Positions 50,253 to 62,394 of a DNA stretch of 64,000 nt are shown piece by piece; position 1 is the stretch's first letter, and the number at the start of each line of letters is the position of its first letter. Source of the stretch: Selaginella tamariscina (taxonomy: Eukaryota; Streptophyta; Lycopodiopsida; Selaginellales; Selaginellaceae); the NCBI GenBank assembly GCA_003024785.1, contig PUQB01000012.1:738019-802018 (forward strand). The letters run 5' to 3'. Under the pieces are notes generated by a model, which was not told the DNA's origin, did not search any database, and saw only the letters and a list, made by a program, of their open reading frames with translations. The position numbers and the translations under genes are program-made.

Positions 50253-50886
50253 GTACGATGAATGTAATTCTTCGTAAGATCTATAGAAATCGCTGTCTGT
50301 TTCTTGCTGTTAGATCTCTATCTGCATTCTTTTTCCCGTTCGTCTTCGCGGATTCAGTCGATGCGATTTTCCATTGAATTTCATGTATACATTCTTCAGC
50401 CGTGTCCAAGTTCCTTTATTTTATGGAAAATCTGCGGCAAATCTCTTACTCCAGTTGATAATCTCTATCGGCATTTTCTTTTCTCCGAAATTATGGCCTT
50501 AGTCACACTATAAGTTCCTCAATCCGACTTAGTTCTATCGAAAATCTGCGAAATCTTATAGCTTAGTAGATAATCGCTGTTAGATCTCTATCGGCATTCT
50601 TTCCTCGTGGCCCTAGTCGATAAATTTGGTTTATCCGATTGAATTTAGGCGATAATCTGTTCAAATTTGCGTTTTTGCCCGCGTTCTGAGAGAGGAGAGT
50701 TGTTTCAGATTTATCGGCACTTCACGAAAATAGAATGCATAACTAAGAGTTTGGAAGTAGCTGTTGCCTCCTCTAAATATAGAGATGTTTCTGTAAAAAA
50801 TATAAAATCTGTATTTGTGACGTATCATACACGCTCGTGGGTGCTAGTTAATGGATTCTTTTTTTATGGTTTTTGATTGTCTGTAG
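50253..50886 (+). other. Probable 5'-UTR intron of the CGR-like gene, with internal repeats
   Basis: A GTACGATGAATG donor at 50253 and a TTTGATTGTCTGTAG acceptor directly before ATG 50887 suggest a leader intron. It contains three related units with GTTAGATCTCTATC.GCATTC and GAAAATCTGCG, at about 50280-50345, 50400-50490 and 50510-50610. The apparent upstream frame at 50069 is most likely 5' leader. Confidence 0.5.
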
Positions 50887-53007
50887 ATGAACAAGGCAAT
50901 GTTTCGACGGCCAAGAAAAACCTCCGAGGCGGGAGGGAACGACGTTTCTAGTTCGTCACATGTTCACAGCAAGTCAGAGTCTCCTTCTTGGATCTCAGCA
51001 TGCTTATTGTTCATTGTGAGTATCGACGCACACCCACGTATATATGTGCACGTATGTTTGTATATATGTTTCTGCAATATATATAGTTTCGTTTGTTTCG
51101 TTTGAAATGTAGGTATTGCTGATTTTTTGCGGCTATCTCTTCGGTAATTCAGGTACGGATCTCAACGCCTTCGTTTTTTGTTTTTTTTTGAATTTTTTAT
51201 TTTGTGAACTTCTAATTGTCTGCTGTTGTTTGATTATACGTCTCCGATGATGTTTTCACGGTGTTGTAGGTCCCACTGTGCTTATGAATCAGGTGTCTGG
51301 TGTATACACACACATATTTTTGATATACATATTAAACACACACACACGCACCAGAGAATTGACTCTTGCTTTATACAGCCTGTATGTGTGTGTTTCTGCA
51401 TATAGATATGTTATATGCACATGCAAATCCATGTGTTGTGCACGTGCATGCGTGCGTGCGTGAAGCGTGTGTGTTATACGTGTTATAAACAATATATGAA
51501 ATACACTTTTTGTAGTTTACGACCATTACTCAAAACCAGGAGTTTCAACCACCAGGAAGCTCAAGCCTTTACTCATCCGTTCTCTACCAGTTGTAGATCG
51601 GAATCCTTCAGGAGATGAAACTGAAGATGGCCCACATACTCCTGGTACGTAAGTTCTTATTTGTGTATGTGTTCTGATATATATGGAAATGCACGCGTGT
51701 GGTTAATTCCTAGTTATTCAGAATTTCACAACTTAACAGATGATGTCCTTGAACAACCTGCAAAACAGACATCGAATGTAAAGGACGCACTGCCTTTTCT
51801 GCGTAAAATCTATGGGAGCGACATGAACAAAGCTCTTACATAGGTAATTTATAAACATAATTTAAGATACGATTAGTTATAAAAACAAGTAGTTACCATA
51901 CTTACACTGATATATATAATCGCACATTACATCTATCTAAACACATACACACACACTCTCTCCCTCCGTCCCCCCACCCCGTATTATATGTACGATGGAT
52001 ATGCATTGTATTATACGTTTATTAGGTCCCGGATCGTGCGACGTAATTGCAAGTCTCCTTCAAGAAGAAGGAACACAAGCCTGGGGACTTGAACCGTCTG
52101 ATCTGGTAAATCCGGCTCTGTTTTGCAAGAACCTTGTACGGAAAGGATTGGTCCGAGTTGCCGAAGTAAACCGGCTCCTACCATACATAGAGAAGTCGTT
52201 CTCTTTCGTCTTAACAGCTGATACTCTGGAGCACTTGACTTCCCGACAACTGAATAGAACAATTCCCGAGCTGGCTCGTTTAACTAGCCGTGCTGTCGTT
52301 GCCTTCATTTGTAAGTACTACATATACAGTACATATGTTCAATCCATGTGTTATATATACAGCTTATGTCTATAAACACGAGTTTTGTAAAACAAAGCCA
52401 GATATCCTTGGCAGAATTGACTAGCCTCGTGTGGATGACATATCATCCTGTTTATGTCAAATATTGAAAACACACACAAAGTTTGTTGCCGAAAGGGCCA
52501 CATTTGTGACTGTTGACCATAGAGCAAGGATTGCAATTTGTAGTTGTAATTGTTCCTATTTGTGTTGTATGTGATACATGATTTACAGATAGTTTAATGC
52601 CGCTTCCTGTTTTGAGTTAATTTCGCTTGTTGTTAACATATTTGCAGCGGGCCAGACAACATCTGATGCTATTACAACCAGACAGTTGCAAGTAGCCGTT
52701 AAAACTGTAAGAAACGTGTGTGTGTGTGTGTGTGTGTGTGTTAGGTATAAATGTGTATATAAGAAACATGGATACAATGTGTGTTTGTGTGAGCATGTGT
52801 ATGGGCATAGATACACGAAAGAGGCATTGTGTAAAGAGTGGGACTTGTTCACAGGTGAAACATCATAATAGGACGTGGTGGTCACACAGATTCGAATCTC
52901 TAGGTTTTGAGGAAGACGAGGAAATGACGAAGCGTTTTGAGGCTATAAGAACGTCCTTAGCTACGTCGGGTTACGTTTTTCATCTAGTTCCACGACAGTT
53001 AGACTAA
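50887..53007 (+). CDS. CGR2/CGR3-like Golgi methyltransferase, apparent frameshifts in exons 4 and 5
   Basis: Type II membrane protein of the Golgi; the plant CGR2/CGR3 family methyl-esterifies homogalacturonan. Exons: 50887-51015, 51113-51152, 51270-51292, 51516-51644, 51740-51843, 52026-52310, 52648-52706, 52855-53007. The short cytosolic head is MNKAMFRRPRKTSEAGGN; the membrane span covers the end of exon 1 and exon 2 (SACLLFIVLLIFCGYLFG). The SAM-binding region reads LPFLRKIYGSDMNKAL then GPGSCDVIASLLQEEGTQAWGLEP, with LVRKGLVRVAEV and FSFVLTADTLEHL further on. The C-terminus has TWWSHRF and YVFHLVPRQLD. Exon 4 needs one extra base to reach DRNPSGDETEDG in frame. Exon 5 ends ACATAG where a Val is expected, again one base short. 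Assignment rests on overall order, so confidence is moderate. Confidence 0.75.
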
Positions 53008-53763
53008 AGTAAAGGTATGGTGTACGGCGCGCTTGCATATGTGCATGTGCGTGTGTGTGTGTGTGTGTGTCTATATATCCTCTTGTTTTATTTTGTTGTT
53101 TCTTGTTTGCAGTTTATGCCAACTCAGATCTTTTTGTCATTCTACAAATTTTGACAACGTAGAGTTTTGTGATGATTCCACGAAAAAAGCGCGAGTCTCC
53201 CGCAGAGGTATTCTTTTCATTTTCAACTATGTAACTATTCGTTTTAAATTGAGATTTATATTTGGTTTTGGTAGTGATTATCATTAGCATAGTTAACTAG
53301 ATGTAATAATGTAATCAATGTATGCACACACACGCACGTATAGAGAATCAACGTATATATTTGGAGACATATGTACACATACACAAAGATACGCACTTAA
53401 TAGGTGTAGTTAGAGTACCATTGATTGTATGTGTGTCTGTGAGGGAGAGAGAGAGGTATCATTAATATTAATAAGTAATATTTAATAAATAGTCTGCTTG
53501 GAGTGTTTAACACGTAAAGACTGCTGTTCACCTAACCAACCATATTATAATTATATATAATTGTTAGCCAAGAGATACTCTGTCCATATACTAAAAATAA
53601 GCCAAGGTCAGGGGAAAACGTTGGGTTAGTTGGGATTGTCCAAAGAATCTGGACGGATTAAGAAAAACTGAGAAACTAGCAGGTTTGTGGGGAGTACTAC
53701 TACAACTGCCGTTGAAGTCCTCACACAGGATATGAAGACGATTCGGTTTTGGTTTATCAGGCT
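53008..53763. other. Spacer between the CGR-like and C2 genes
   Basis: A (GT)n run at 53048-53072 and a GTTTGCAG acceptor near 53112 suggest a spliced 3' untranslated region of the upstream gene. A (GA)n run lies at about 53443-53455. No other gene is seen. Confidence 0.5.
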
Positions 53764-54574
53764 ATGGAGTTTTATAGGAGGTTAACGAGAGGTTCAGGCT
53801 CTAACAGGAAACTGATCAAGGCTAAGCAGCGCAAGCAAGTTGTGGAGGAACAGGCTCTGGATTTGATCATAATCTCCGCACAGCAGCTGAAAAATGTCAG
53901 TGGTTTCATCGCCAGCAGGTGCGTGCGTGTATTGGTTACATTTATTTGTATAGAATTTGATATTCTCTCTCTCTCACACACACACACACAATACGCACAT
54001 TGCATGTAGGTACATGAGTGTGATATTGCACAGGTATACGCTGTTGCTATGATCGAATCATGTGCTGCACAGAAGAAGAAAACCAATGTGGACACTGCTG
54101 ACGGGGCAAATCCGACCTGGAATGCCATCCTTAGCTTCAAAGTCGACAGGAATGTTCTCCAACAAGACACATCTATGCTCACTATCGGTAAGTGTGTCTT
54201 TCACACACACACAACACACATATACACATGTTTTACAGAGGTGTATAACCGAGGGATTCTGTGGGACAATCTTGTTGGGTCGGTTAGTATTCTTCTATCG
54301 GATTTGGTGGAGGATGATTCTAAGTACTTCAAAGGTAAGTGTTTGACATTCATGGTGATGAGACATCAGGGAGAAGGCATGGTCTGCTTAATATTGGGAT
54401 ACCGCCAAAGAGCTTAAACCTGCTGAGCTCGTTTAAGGAGGGTAGTTTGGGGTGGCAATGCAACAACAGAACGCGGGGGATGACGAGCGTACGGAAGCGG
54501 AGTCTATGGGTATCGAGACCGAGATGTCTGACAGTTACCCGGTTACAGAGACGGACTCCGAAGGTACGCCATAA
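53764..54574 (+). CDS. C2-domain protein (SRC2-like), apparent frameshifts
   Basis: Small calcium/phospholipid-binding C2 protein of the plant SRC2 kind, usually membrane-associated and stress-linked. Exon 1 is 53764-53918, exon 2 54034-54187, exon 3 from 54239. Seen: LDLIIISAQQLKNVS (first strand), VYAVAMIES, KKKTNVD, GANPTWNAILSFKVD, LLQQ-like QQDTSMLTI, EVYNRGILWDNLVGSVSILLSDL and SGRRHGLLNIGIPP. The phase of exons 1 and 2 fits only if a G was lost at the first donor. A C is missing before SGRR (MR.SGRRHG). The tail is uncertain; the most plausible frame is acidic (MSDSYPVTETDSEGTP) and stops at 54572. The acidic loops that bind calcium look incomplete, as in many plant relatives. Confidence 0.75.
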
Positions 54575-55535
54575 TCCCTTTGTATGTAATAAGCTTCTTT
54601 TTTGGTGTGAATAACTACATAGGTTCTCTCTTTTTAAATCGAACAATACAACGCACGTTATATTTTGAAGTCTTGTAATTATGCTTCTTTAAATTAAGAC
54701 CTACTTTATTAATCCAGTTTAATAATTAACAATGAGTTTAATGAAAAAAAGTATGTTCTTCACAATTTACCTTGCTTTTTTTTTCTTACTAAAAGCTTTG
54801 ATTAAGTAATCTACTTAGTATCCTGCCCTGGAGTTTTGACAGAATATATGTATATATGTATGTTTTGTATTAACGTATCAAGCCAATGATTAACTTCAAT
54901 ATTAAGTCATTAATTAACTTAAATCTCTCCTTTTATTTATAAGCATGCTTATAGTAAATTAATTAATTAAGAATTTTAAAAAAAAAATTTCATTCGTTTC
55001 ATGATATAAAATTATCACATCATTTAACTTGAACAATGAAAATTTTAATTTACTATTTATTCCTTGTAACTAAACTCCTTTAAATGACATTGTACGATGC
55101 AAAATAACGGCTTGTTTTAAAGTGATATATATGTATAGAGAGAGAGAGAGAGTGAGTGTGTGTGTGTGTGTGTGTGTGTGACACACCTTACTACATAAGG
55201 TGTTTGGAATATTTTTTTCATATACTCAACTACTAACTATTCTGTATTGAAGAGTCCCATTCAAATACTTTGTCAATGTGAAAAACTGTGTCTCTCTCTC
55301 ACACACACATGCACAGACACACACACAACACACACACAAACGTATATGTGTGTGTACAATAATGCCATAATGTAAGAATTCATTGACCCAGAATAGTTGG
55401 AGGAACAGGAACTCCTATTTTTGCATGGTGATAAGGTTTGCATGCATGTATCAAAAATGAATGGTGCCGGCGAGTTTATAAGTTGACAACAGCTTAATTA
55501 ATTAATTATTTGTTTAATCTTTGCTTAGTTTCAAT
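54575..55535. other. AT-rich spacer with compound microsatellites
   Basis: A (TA)n(GA)n(GT)n block lies at 55127-55181 and a (CT)n(CA)n block at 55291-55345. No coding frame is supported. Confidence 0.6.
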
Positions 55536-55901
55536 ATGAGGAACACTAACCTCATTTTCTGGGTGGCATTCATCTTCCTAATAGTGGTCTCTGCTCGGAC
55601 TTAGCGGATTCGCCAAGTCCATGTTAGTTATATGTTAATATTAATTCTTTTTTAATTATATTTCTTAATAATCTTATTTGTTAACAGCAACAGATACACA
55701 CTTGGAGGTTTCTCAGGTACTCAAAACACAGTATATACATCGTGTGTGCGTGCGTGCGTGTGATATAGCTGCTTAATCCAGGGAATGGTACCAGTACATG
55801 ATGACACGTCTTCTCCAAATGGTGATCTCGATAGTGACTTCGATATGGACTACATATACTCTGGTTACGATACAAAGCCTCGTCGTTCACCTCCCCATTG
55901 A
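55536..55901 (+). CDS. Small secreted peptide precursor with C-terminal DYIYSGYDTKPR core
   Basis: Three exons: 55536-55616, 55688-55716, 55782-55901. Exon 1 opens with a signal peptide (LIFWVAFIFLIVVSA). One T seems to be missing in CGGACTTAG, since an extra T both removes the stop and gives the phase-1 ending needed by exon 2. Exon 2 encodes TDTHLEVSQ. Exon 3 encodes an acidic stretch (DDTSSPNGDLDSDFDMD) leading to Tyr-Ile-Tyr-Ser-Gly-Tyr-Asp-Thr-Lys-Pro-Arg-Arg-Ser-Pro-Pro-His and the stop at 55899. The restored precursor is about 76 residues. The core, acidic lead, signal peptide and phase-1 first intron match the minus-strand gene at 25310-25775. Asp-Tyr suits tyrosine sulfation; phytosulfokine (YIYTQ) and RGF peptides (DY...PP.H) are the nearest known shapes. 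Function is inferred. Confidence 0.7.
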
Positions 55902-56195
55902 ATTGTCTGTGTTTGATTTTTTGAGAAAATAATAAGTAATATTGCCTCATATTAACCAGGAGTCACACACACGCACACGCACACACACACACCATTTAAA
56001 CCACAAACATATTCTACTGATACTTGTTAAATATATGGATGGTGCTTTAGGGTGTGTATACACATGCAGACGTGTATAGCAGCCATACAAAGGAGTGTGT
56101 GTGTACACACACACACACATATACATACATACATTGTGGTCAAGCGTGCGTATATTAATATAGATTGATATTGTTTTGTTAGATAAACAGAGAGA
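55902..56195. other. Convergent spacer with CA repeats
   Basis: (CA)n runs lie at 55964-55992 and 56096-56120. No gene is seen; it carries the 3' ends of the flanking convergent genes. Confidence 0.6.
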
Positions 56196-57866
56196 TCATT
56201 TAACGGCTCGGGGGAGTAAACAAACCTCGCAAGCCACTGCTTCCATAGTATTGACAAACTTACAACCTTGGCACCTCCAGCCCTGCTGTCCGGCATAGAG
56301 CATCTCCTCCTCGTCCTGTCCCAAGCCATATATCAAATCGGCATTGGCATGCCTGGAAACAATGGTCGTTCTTTGGTCGTCAATCGACTTGAATGAGTTT
56401 TCCCAGGCATTCTTCTTGGAAGCGGCAGTATCGACTTCCTCGAGACCATTCTCAAGAGACTCTACGAGATTGTCCATAAAATTCCTTGTAGTTCTCGTTA
56501 GTGATGCCACTTCGCACTTGTAAGCCAGGAAATTGGCACTTTCCACATTCTCTGTGGCATTTTCTCCCTCCATTTTGGTATGCAGCCAATCCAGAGCCCT
56601 CTCTGCTTCTTCCTGGAGATGGTTATATAGTTGTACCTTACCATCATTTCCATTTTCATACAAGAGATAGTAACCGTAGATATACGTCCACTTCAGGATC
56701 CTCCTGCACCTGATGATCTCCTTCCAAGCTTCTACTATGAACTGTAACTCAGGCCAATCCACCCCGTATTTCTCAGTAAGCCATTCCAGTTTACTGGGGA
56801 GTTCCTTCAGGTCCTCCTCGGATTTCCTCTGCGATTTCTCGTTTGCGTCGAACCGGGGATAGAAGTGTTCGTACCTCTTCATCTCCACCCTGGCCTTTCT
56901 CCTGTCCTCGTTGCCTTCAGGCTTATACGCGTTGCAACCCTCGTAACCATGCTTACTCCAGTCCTGCAGGCATAGCCAGCAAAACTGGAATCTGCAGGGT
57001 GGTGAACAGGTGATCTCATGCATCCAAGGTTCTTCTCGATTGGTCTCTTGCACTTAGGGCACGGCTTGGTGTTTGCAACCATCCACGACGAGTTTTCTAA
57101 CGAGTTTTCTGTCTTGCTCGTCGTCTTCTCTGTCCACTTCTTTACGAGGGCACAACTAACCGGCCTGTGTGGCTCCTCGAGGCACCCCCAACAGAAGAAC
57201 GCAACGCAGAGCACATGTTACTTCTGCATCAGTGCCGTCTTCGATTTCGATTGCGTGCCGGCAGTTGGGTGCAGGACACCATTTGATGTTCCGCCGGCTC
57301 TCTACGTATGATTTAAAGAGGTAATATTTAAATTTTGAAGAAACCAGAGACATTATCATTTCATCTTCTACAGCAGCTCCACATTTAAGTTGTGGGCAAC
57401 GAACGTTCAAGCAACCAGGACCATCTGAAATAGCATTCTCAAGATAACCTACCCAACAGTCCTCACAAAACCCGTGCTGCATACACATTGCATACCTAAT
57501 ATTGTCTATAGATGTATCATCAAAGCAGATCTTACAAACTATACAATCTGAAACGTTTATACCCCCTATACTAGGGTTGACAACGCCCGTCTTCCTGCGA
57601 ACACCTAACTCGTCTGAAAACCATGCCTCGGTCAGGGTCTGCATGCACCAATTGAACTTCCTCAAGAGGAGGCTGGCTTCCAAGGTGGATACCGAAAGCA
57701 AACCAGTCACTTCTTTTATTATTGCAGCTTGTTTCTCGCCAATCTGCTGCTCATCTAAAACCTTAAATAATTCTGGCCTCGATATTTGTTCATCACCCAT
57801 AAAATCTCCCTCACGATCGTCGTCAGACATATCATAATCAGAAACACCATAGCCTTCGTCTTCCAT
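56196..57866 (-). CDS. Ariadne-type RBR E3 ubiquitin ligase, two apparent frame breaks
   Basis: RING-between-RING ligase that passes ubiquitin through a RING2 cysteine. It seems intronless on the minus strand from ATG 57866. Seen: an acidic N-terminus (SDDDREGDFMGDEQ), the UBA-like segment (VTGLLSVSTLEASLLLRKFNW), RING1 (CKICFDDTS, CMQHGFCEDCW, CPQLKCGAAV), IBR (WCPAPNCRHAIE, FFCWGCLEEPHRPV), RING2 (CPKCKRPIEKNLGCM, then CRFQFCWLCLQDW), a long coiled-coil Ariadne domain (KRYEHFYPRFDANEKS), and a C-terminal RanBP2-type zinc finger (GWRCQGCKFVN, CEVCLLP). Breaks: near 57200, where removing one base gives the expected C-x-C spacing in the IBR (an apparent insertion), and near 57020, where a base is missing after GCM, right beside the catalytic Cys segment. 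Confidence 0.9.
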
Positions 57867-60800
57867 AATAAAACTTAATCACGAGCCCTAATCTTTATTT
57901 AAGGTGCTTGGACCCTTTAATATAAAGGTGTTAAAATTATTAATTTTAAGATTAGGGTTTCTATATTGAAAATAATAAATTTTCTTGATAACCTTTTTAG
58001 CGTAAATAATTTTTTATTAACTTAATTTAAATTATTTAAACAAACCAGCTCAACATTTACTTTAAAAATTAATCAATTGTATTTTATTTATCTTCACTTA
58101 ATATTAAATATAATTTATAAACTTCTACTTCTTTCACATGAAAACCTTTGAATCGTAATATTAATATCTCACATCATCAATGCTTTATCAAAATGTTATA
58201 TCAAATATACTAAACATTAATTTATTAATAACTTATCACATATATCCCTTTAATGTATACAACAGTTCAACCCACAATAAATTTATACATCTAAATTTAA
58301 TAAGTGTTAATGAGTTCTATAATAAATTCATTTTGTTTTGTCTTAATCTATTCTTGTTTGCTATTGACACTTTTATTTATTTATTTAAAAATAATTTAAA
58401 ATGTATTTTATATTAATAAAAGAATCATAATTATTATTGATTTAAACCTTCTTAATTTATTATTTGTTACGAACCATTTTAAATTTTGGTTATAACATAA
58501 AGTAGTGATTAAATTAGTGATATTAATTAAAGTTTAATTTATGTTGATTTAAATTGATTTACCTTGTTAATTCAACTTACTTGATTTAATTATGTTTATT
58601 TAATTTACTTCTTCACTTTTATAATGTTGTAATGTCACATGAGAAAATAAACACCTTATATTTATAATAAATCTTCACATATTTTTGTTTTTTATTCCTA
58701 AAACCAATTATTTAATGCTAATACACCTTCATGTTAATATATTTGTATTTCATATATATATATATATATATATAATATTATTTTAAATCATTTGTTAAAT
58801 CAACACTATACTTAAATCTTTTTCTTAATAAGTTTATATTTCATTTAATTATTTAATGTTTTCATTTGTTTATTTACTATTTTTTTATTTTAATTACTTT
58901 TTCTTTACTTATTCATTGTTATTATGAATTTCTTTAACACCTTATTAATTTCATCAATTTTATTAAGTACTTTTAAGTATAAGAAACATTAATTAATATA
59001 AAATACATTTATCATTTACTATAAAATACACACTTGAAAAACAAAAATTTATTTGAAAGATAGTAGTGCATCTTCAAAAAAATCAAAAATAAAAAAATCT
59101 CATTATTTAAATGTGTAAAAACATAATGTGCACATATTAAAAAATATATATTTTTTTAAATTACTCTTTCTAATTATAAAGTCTTACATTATAAATTAAT
59201 TATGTATATACATTTATTAATTATATTAAATTATATATGTTATAATTATATATATAGAGAGAGAGAGAGACACACACACATATATAACCATATAAAAAAT
59301 GTTTTATGCATGTTAATACTTCTTTTAAACTATTCACACAATTGTAATAAAGATGTTAAAATTAATAAGTGAGTTCAATTATTTATGAGTTATAATTATA
59401 ATAAACATATTTAATTGTAATAAATATTAAACATATATTTTAATTTTGTACTACTTAAATTTATTCTTTTTAAAATAAAATATATTAATTGTATCTGACA
59501 TAACTTTTCGTTAATATCTACTTATATTGTGTTTAAAATTACCATTTAGAATTCATTATTATGTGTATACTAATAAATAAATGTGATTCCACTTTACATT
59601 TAAAAACCATTAATATAATAAACGATTAATACATAAATAAATGTTATTAAAATATTTTTTATATTTTGGTTTTTAATATATAATTTAGTATGTTAAATAA
59701 AGTTGAATATTATTGAAAATACATTTCTTAATAAGTATTTTACTTAAGTGTTTTTTCTTAATTTAATATGTTAAACATATAATAGTTGAGCATATATTAC
59801 ATAAAATACAAAAAGATTTAAATATAAGCTACATGTTATTTTTCTATATAAATTATATTTAACATTAAGTGAATATAATAAAAATGTAACTGATTAATTT
59901 TTAAAGTAAGTGTTAAATTGATTAGCATTAATGCTTGGGGTTAAGTTAATAAAAAATTATAATTTATTATTAACATATGTTTACTCATGCTAGATTTTTA
60001 AAAATTTATAATAAAATTTTAATTTTAATTTAAAAAGTTTAATATAGGTTTAAACACTTTAAATAAAGATTAAATTTATAATAAAAGACGAAAATTTTAG
60101 CGTTTCTGATTATCATCATTTTATATTAAATTTATATTATTATTATCATCATAATTAATATAAGATATTAATATTATTATAATCAATTAGTAAACATGTT
60201 TTATATCTATTAAAACATTCATATTGAGAAGAAGTGTATTTTAAAAAAATGTTGTTATATCTTAAAAATTAATAATATTATAAAATTGAGTATAGCTTTT
60301 AAGTTTAGGAGTAATATATATGATATTTAATTATAAATAATTAAATTTAAATGTATGTAAGGTAGACTTGAAATATATAAATATAGTTTTATTGTTTAAA
60401 TTATTTTATTAGTTTAAAAAATATTATCTAACCATAAAGTTTTTATACAAACGTATTCATTTCATAAATTTTCTTTTTAAATTAGTTAAAACAAAATAAT
60501 GAAGAATATATTAAATTTGAGATGAATTAAATATTATTAACATAATATTTAATACTAATTTGTTATTAAAGACGATCATTTTTTTTTTTGTTAAAAATTG
60601 TTGTATTCTTTTTCTTTTTATTAAAAATTATTATATTTCTTCTCAAGTATGCATGATTAAAAAATAAATATATTTATAAATACATTTCTATGGTATAAAG
60701 GTTGAAGTATTTAAGTGTTTAGTTAATTATAATTGCTAAAGTAATAATTTTTCATCTTGTGTTAATTTCATTAAAAAAAAATAAATTTCTTTTATGTAAA

Positions 60801-62270
60801 TGGAAAGTATATGAAAAGTTAAATAAGATAATGAAAAAATTTATTTCATTTAATGTACACACCTATATATTTACAAACATAATAAAACATTTTAAATATA
60901 AATTCTTTTATTTTAATTAAATAAGAAACATACCTTTTATGCCTTCATTATTTTGAATAAATAATTATTAAAAGTACATCACACACTTATAAAATTCTTA
61001 TTCCATTTATATATTGTACAAATTGTTTAAATTTTTTTTTTTGTTAAAATAATAAATTAAATTGATATAACCCTTTTCAACATAAAATTTTATGTTTTTA
61101 ATATTAATAATATCTTATTTATTAAGAAATAGTCATCCAAAATAAGATAATGAAATCATCAAAAAATATATTTATATAAATTTAGAAAATGACTAACATT
61201 TTAATTAATACAATTAACACTCATCTAATTATTGTCATTAATAATTATTTTAAATATTAATATTAAGTAATTAATACTTTAAATGAAGTAGCATATTCTA
61301 AATCAAAAATAACAAAATAGGTTTGTAAACAAAACGTAGATATCTTTATTTATTATTATAAATCAATATTAACTTGATATTTGAATGGCTTTTTGTAGTA
61401 TCTTGTGTTAAATAAACATCGGATCACTTAAACATATACTTTACATATAAATTTAAATTAATTTACTTTTGTTAGTGTCACTATGGGGTTAGATATCTAT
61501 GTTTGTTTTAAAGATTTATTATATATATTATTTCATACTCACAAAATAAAATACGTTAATTAATAAAATATTCCATACGGCTGGGAAATCATTTTGCATT
61601 ATCGTGTATTTATACAAAATATGTAATAAAAAAATGCTATCTATAAGGACAATCAATATAAAATAACATTTAACATTAAAATCATATTAGCCATTAAATT
61701 AATTTAAATCCATGTCTTACATTTACTCTAATTTAATTATATTAAATAAAATAACTAAACAAAACTAATCATAGAACATAAAATTTTAGAAAACAATACA
61801 TTAACAAAAGAAATGGTAACACTTATCTTATTCTATGTTTTATATATGAATAAAGTAAAGTTAGAAAAATAAAATAAAAGTTTAAAATTTATTTACTTGT
61901 TTAATATTTATTTAACAGAATTATAATTAGAATAAATTAGCAAATATTAATTATAAAACTTTTCTTTCTCAGTGATATTCAATTTGCAATCTCCTCCCTA
62001 ATCTTAAAATAAGCTGCATTGTTACCATTATTGAGTAGATTTCATATAAATTATTAATCCCTTAATGTAAAAAATATAATTTATTCTTTATCTTTACCAT
62101 GTATACTTGCTAATGTAAAATTTATGTATATAATTACATAAGATTTATTATATATATATATTATTTCATATTCACAAAATGAAAATACTGGTAAATAATG
62201 TGGGCATGTGCACCAAGTAAATAACATGTATTGTGATATTTAGAAACATCTAAACAATCAGACACATACT
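57867..62270. other. 4.4-kb very AT-rich gene desert
   Basis: I see no coding frame, RNA gene or transposon end. The tract is strikingly poor in G and C, with short (AT)n runs (58757-58783) and one compound (TA)n(GA)n(CA)n microsatellite at about 59246-59288. The largest frame (58180) is low-complexity and not supported. Confidence 0.7.
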
Positions 62271-62271
62271 A

Positions 62272-62381
62272 GAACCGGAGGAATATTCCTAAATTAGGGT
62301 TTAGGATCTAGGGCTTAGTATAACTATAGAACCGGAGGAATATTCTTAAGCTAGGGTTTAGGGTTTAGGGTTTAGGGTTTA
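62272..62381. repeat. Duplicated unit with telobox array upstream of the third PPR gene
   Basis: AGAACCGGAGGAATATTC occurs at about 62272 and 62330, each followed by a TAGGGTTTAG run. The second copy carries four successive TTTAGGG units at about 62354-62381, ending 10 bases before the PPR start region. This could act as a telobox promoter element or be a small interstitial telomere-type repeat. Confidence 0.75.
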
Positions 62382-62394
62382 TTCACGGAAATGA

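Noticed and set aside
50069..50377. 102-codon frame upstream of the CGR-like gene as a separate protein
   Set aside because: It spans the likely 5' leader and first part of the leader intron, and shows no domain or conservation that I recognise.
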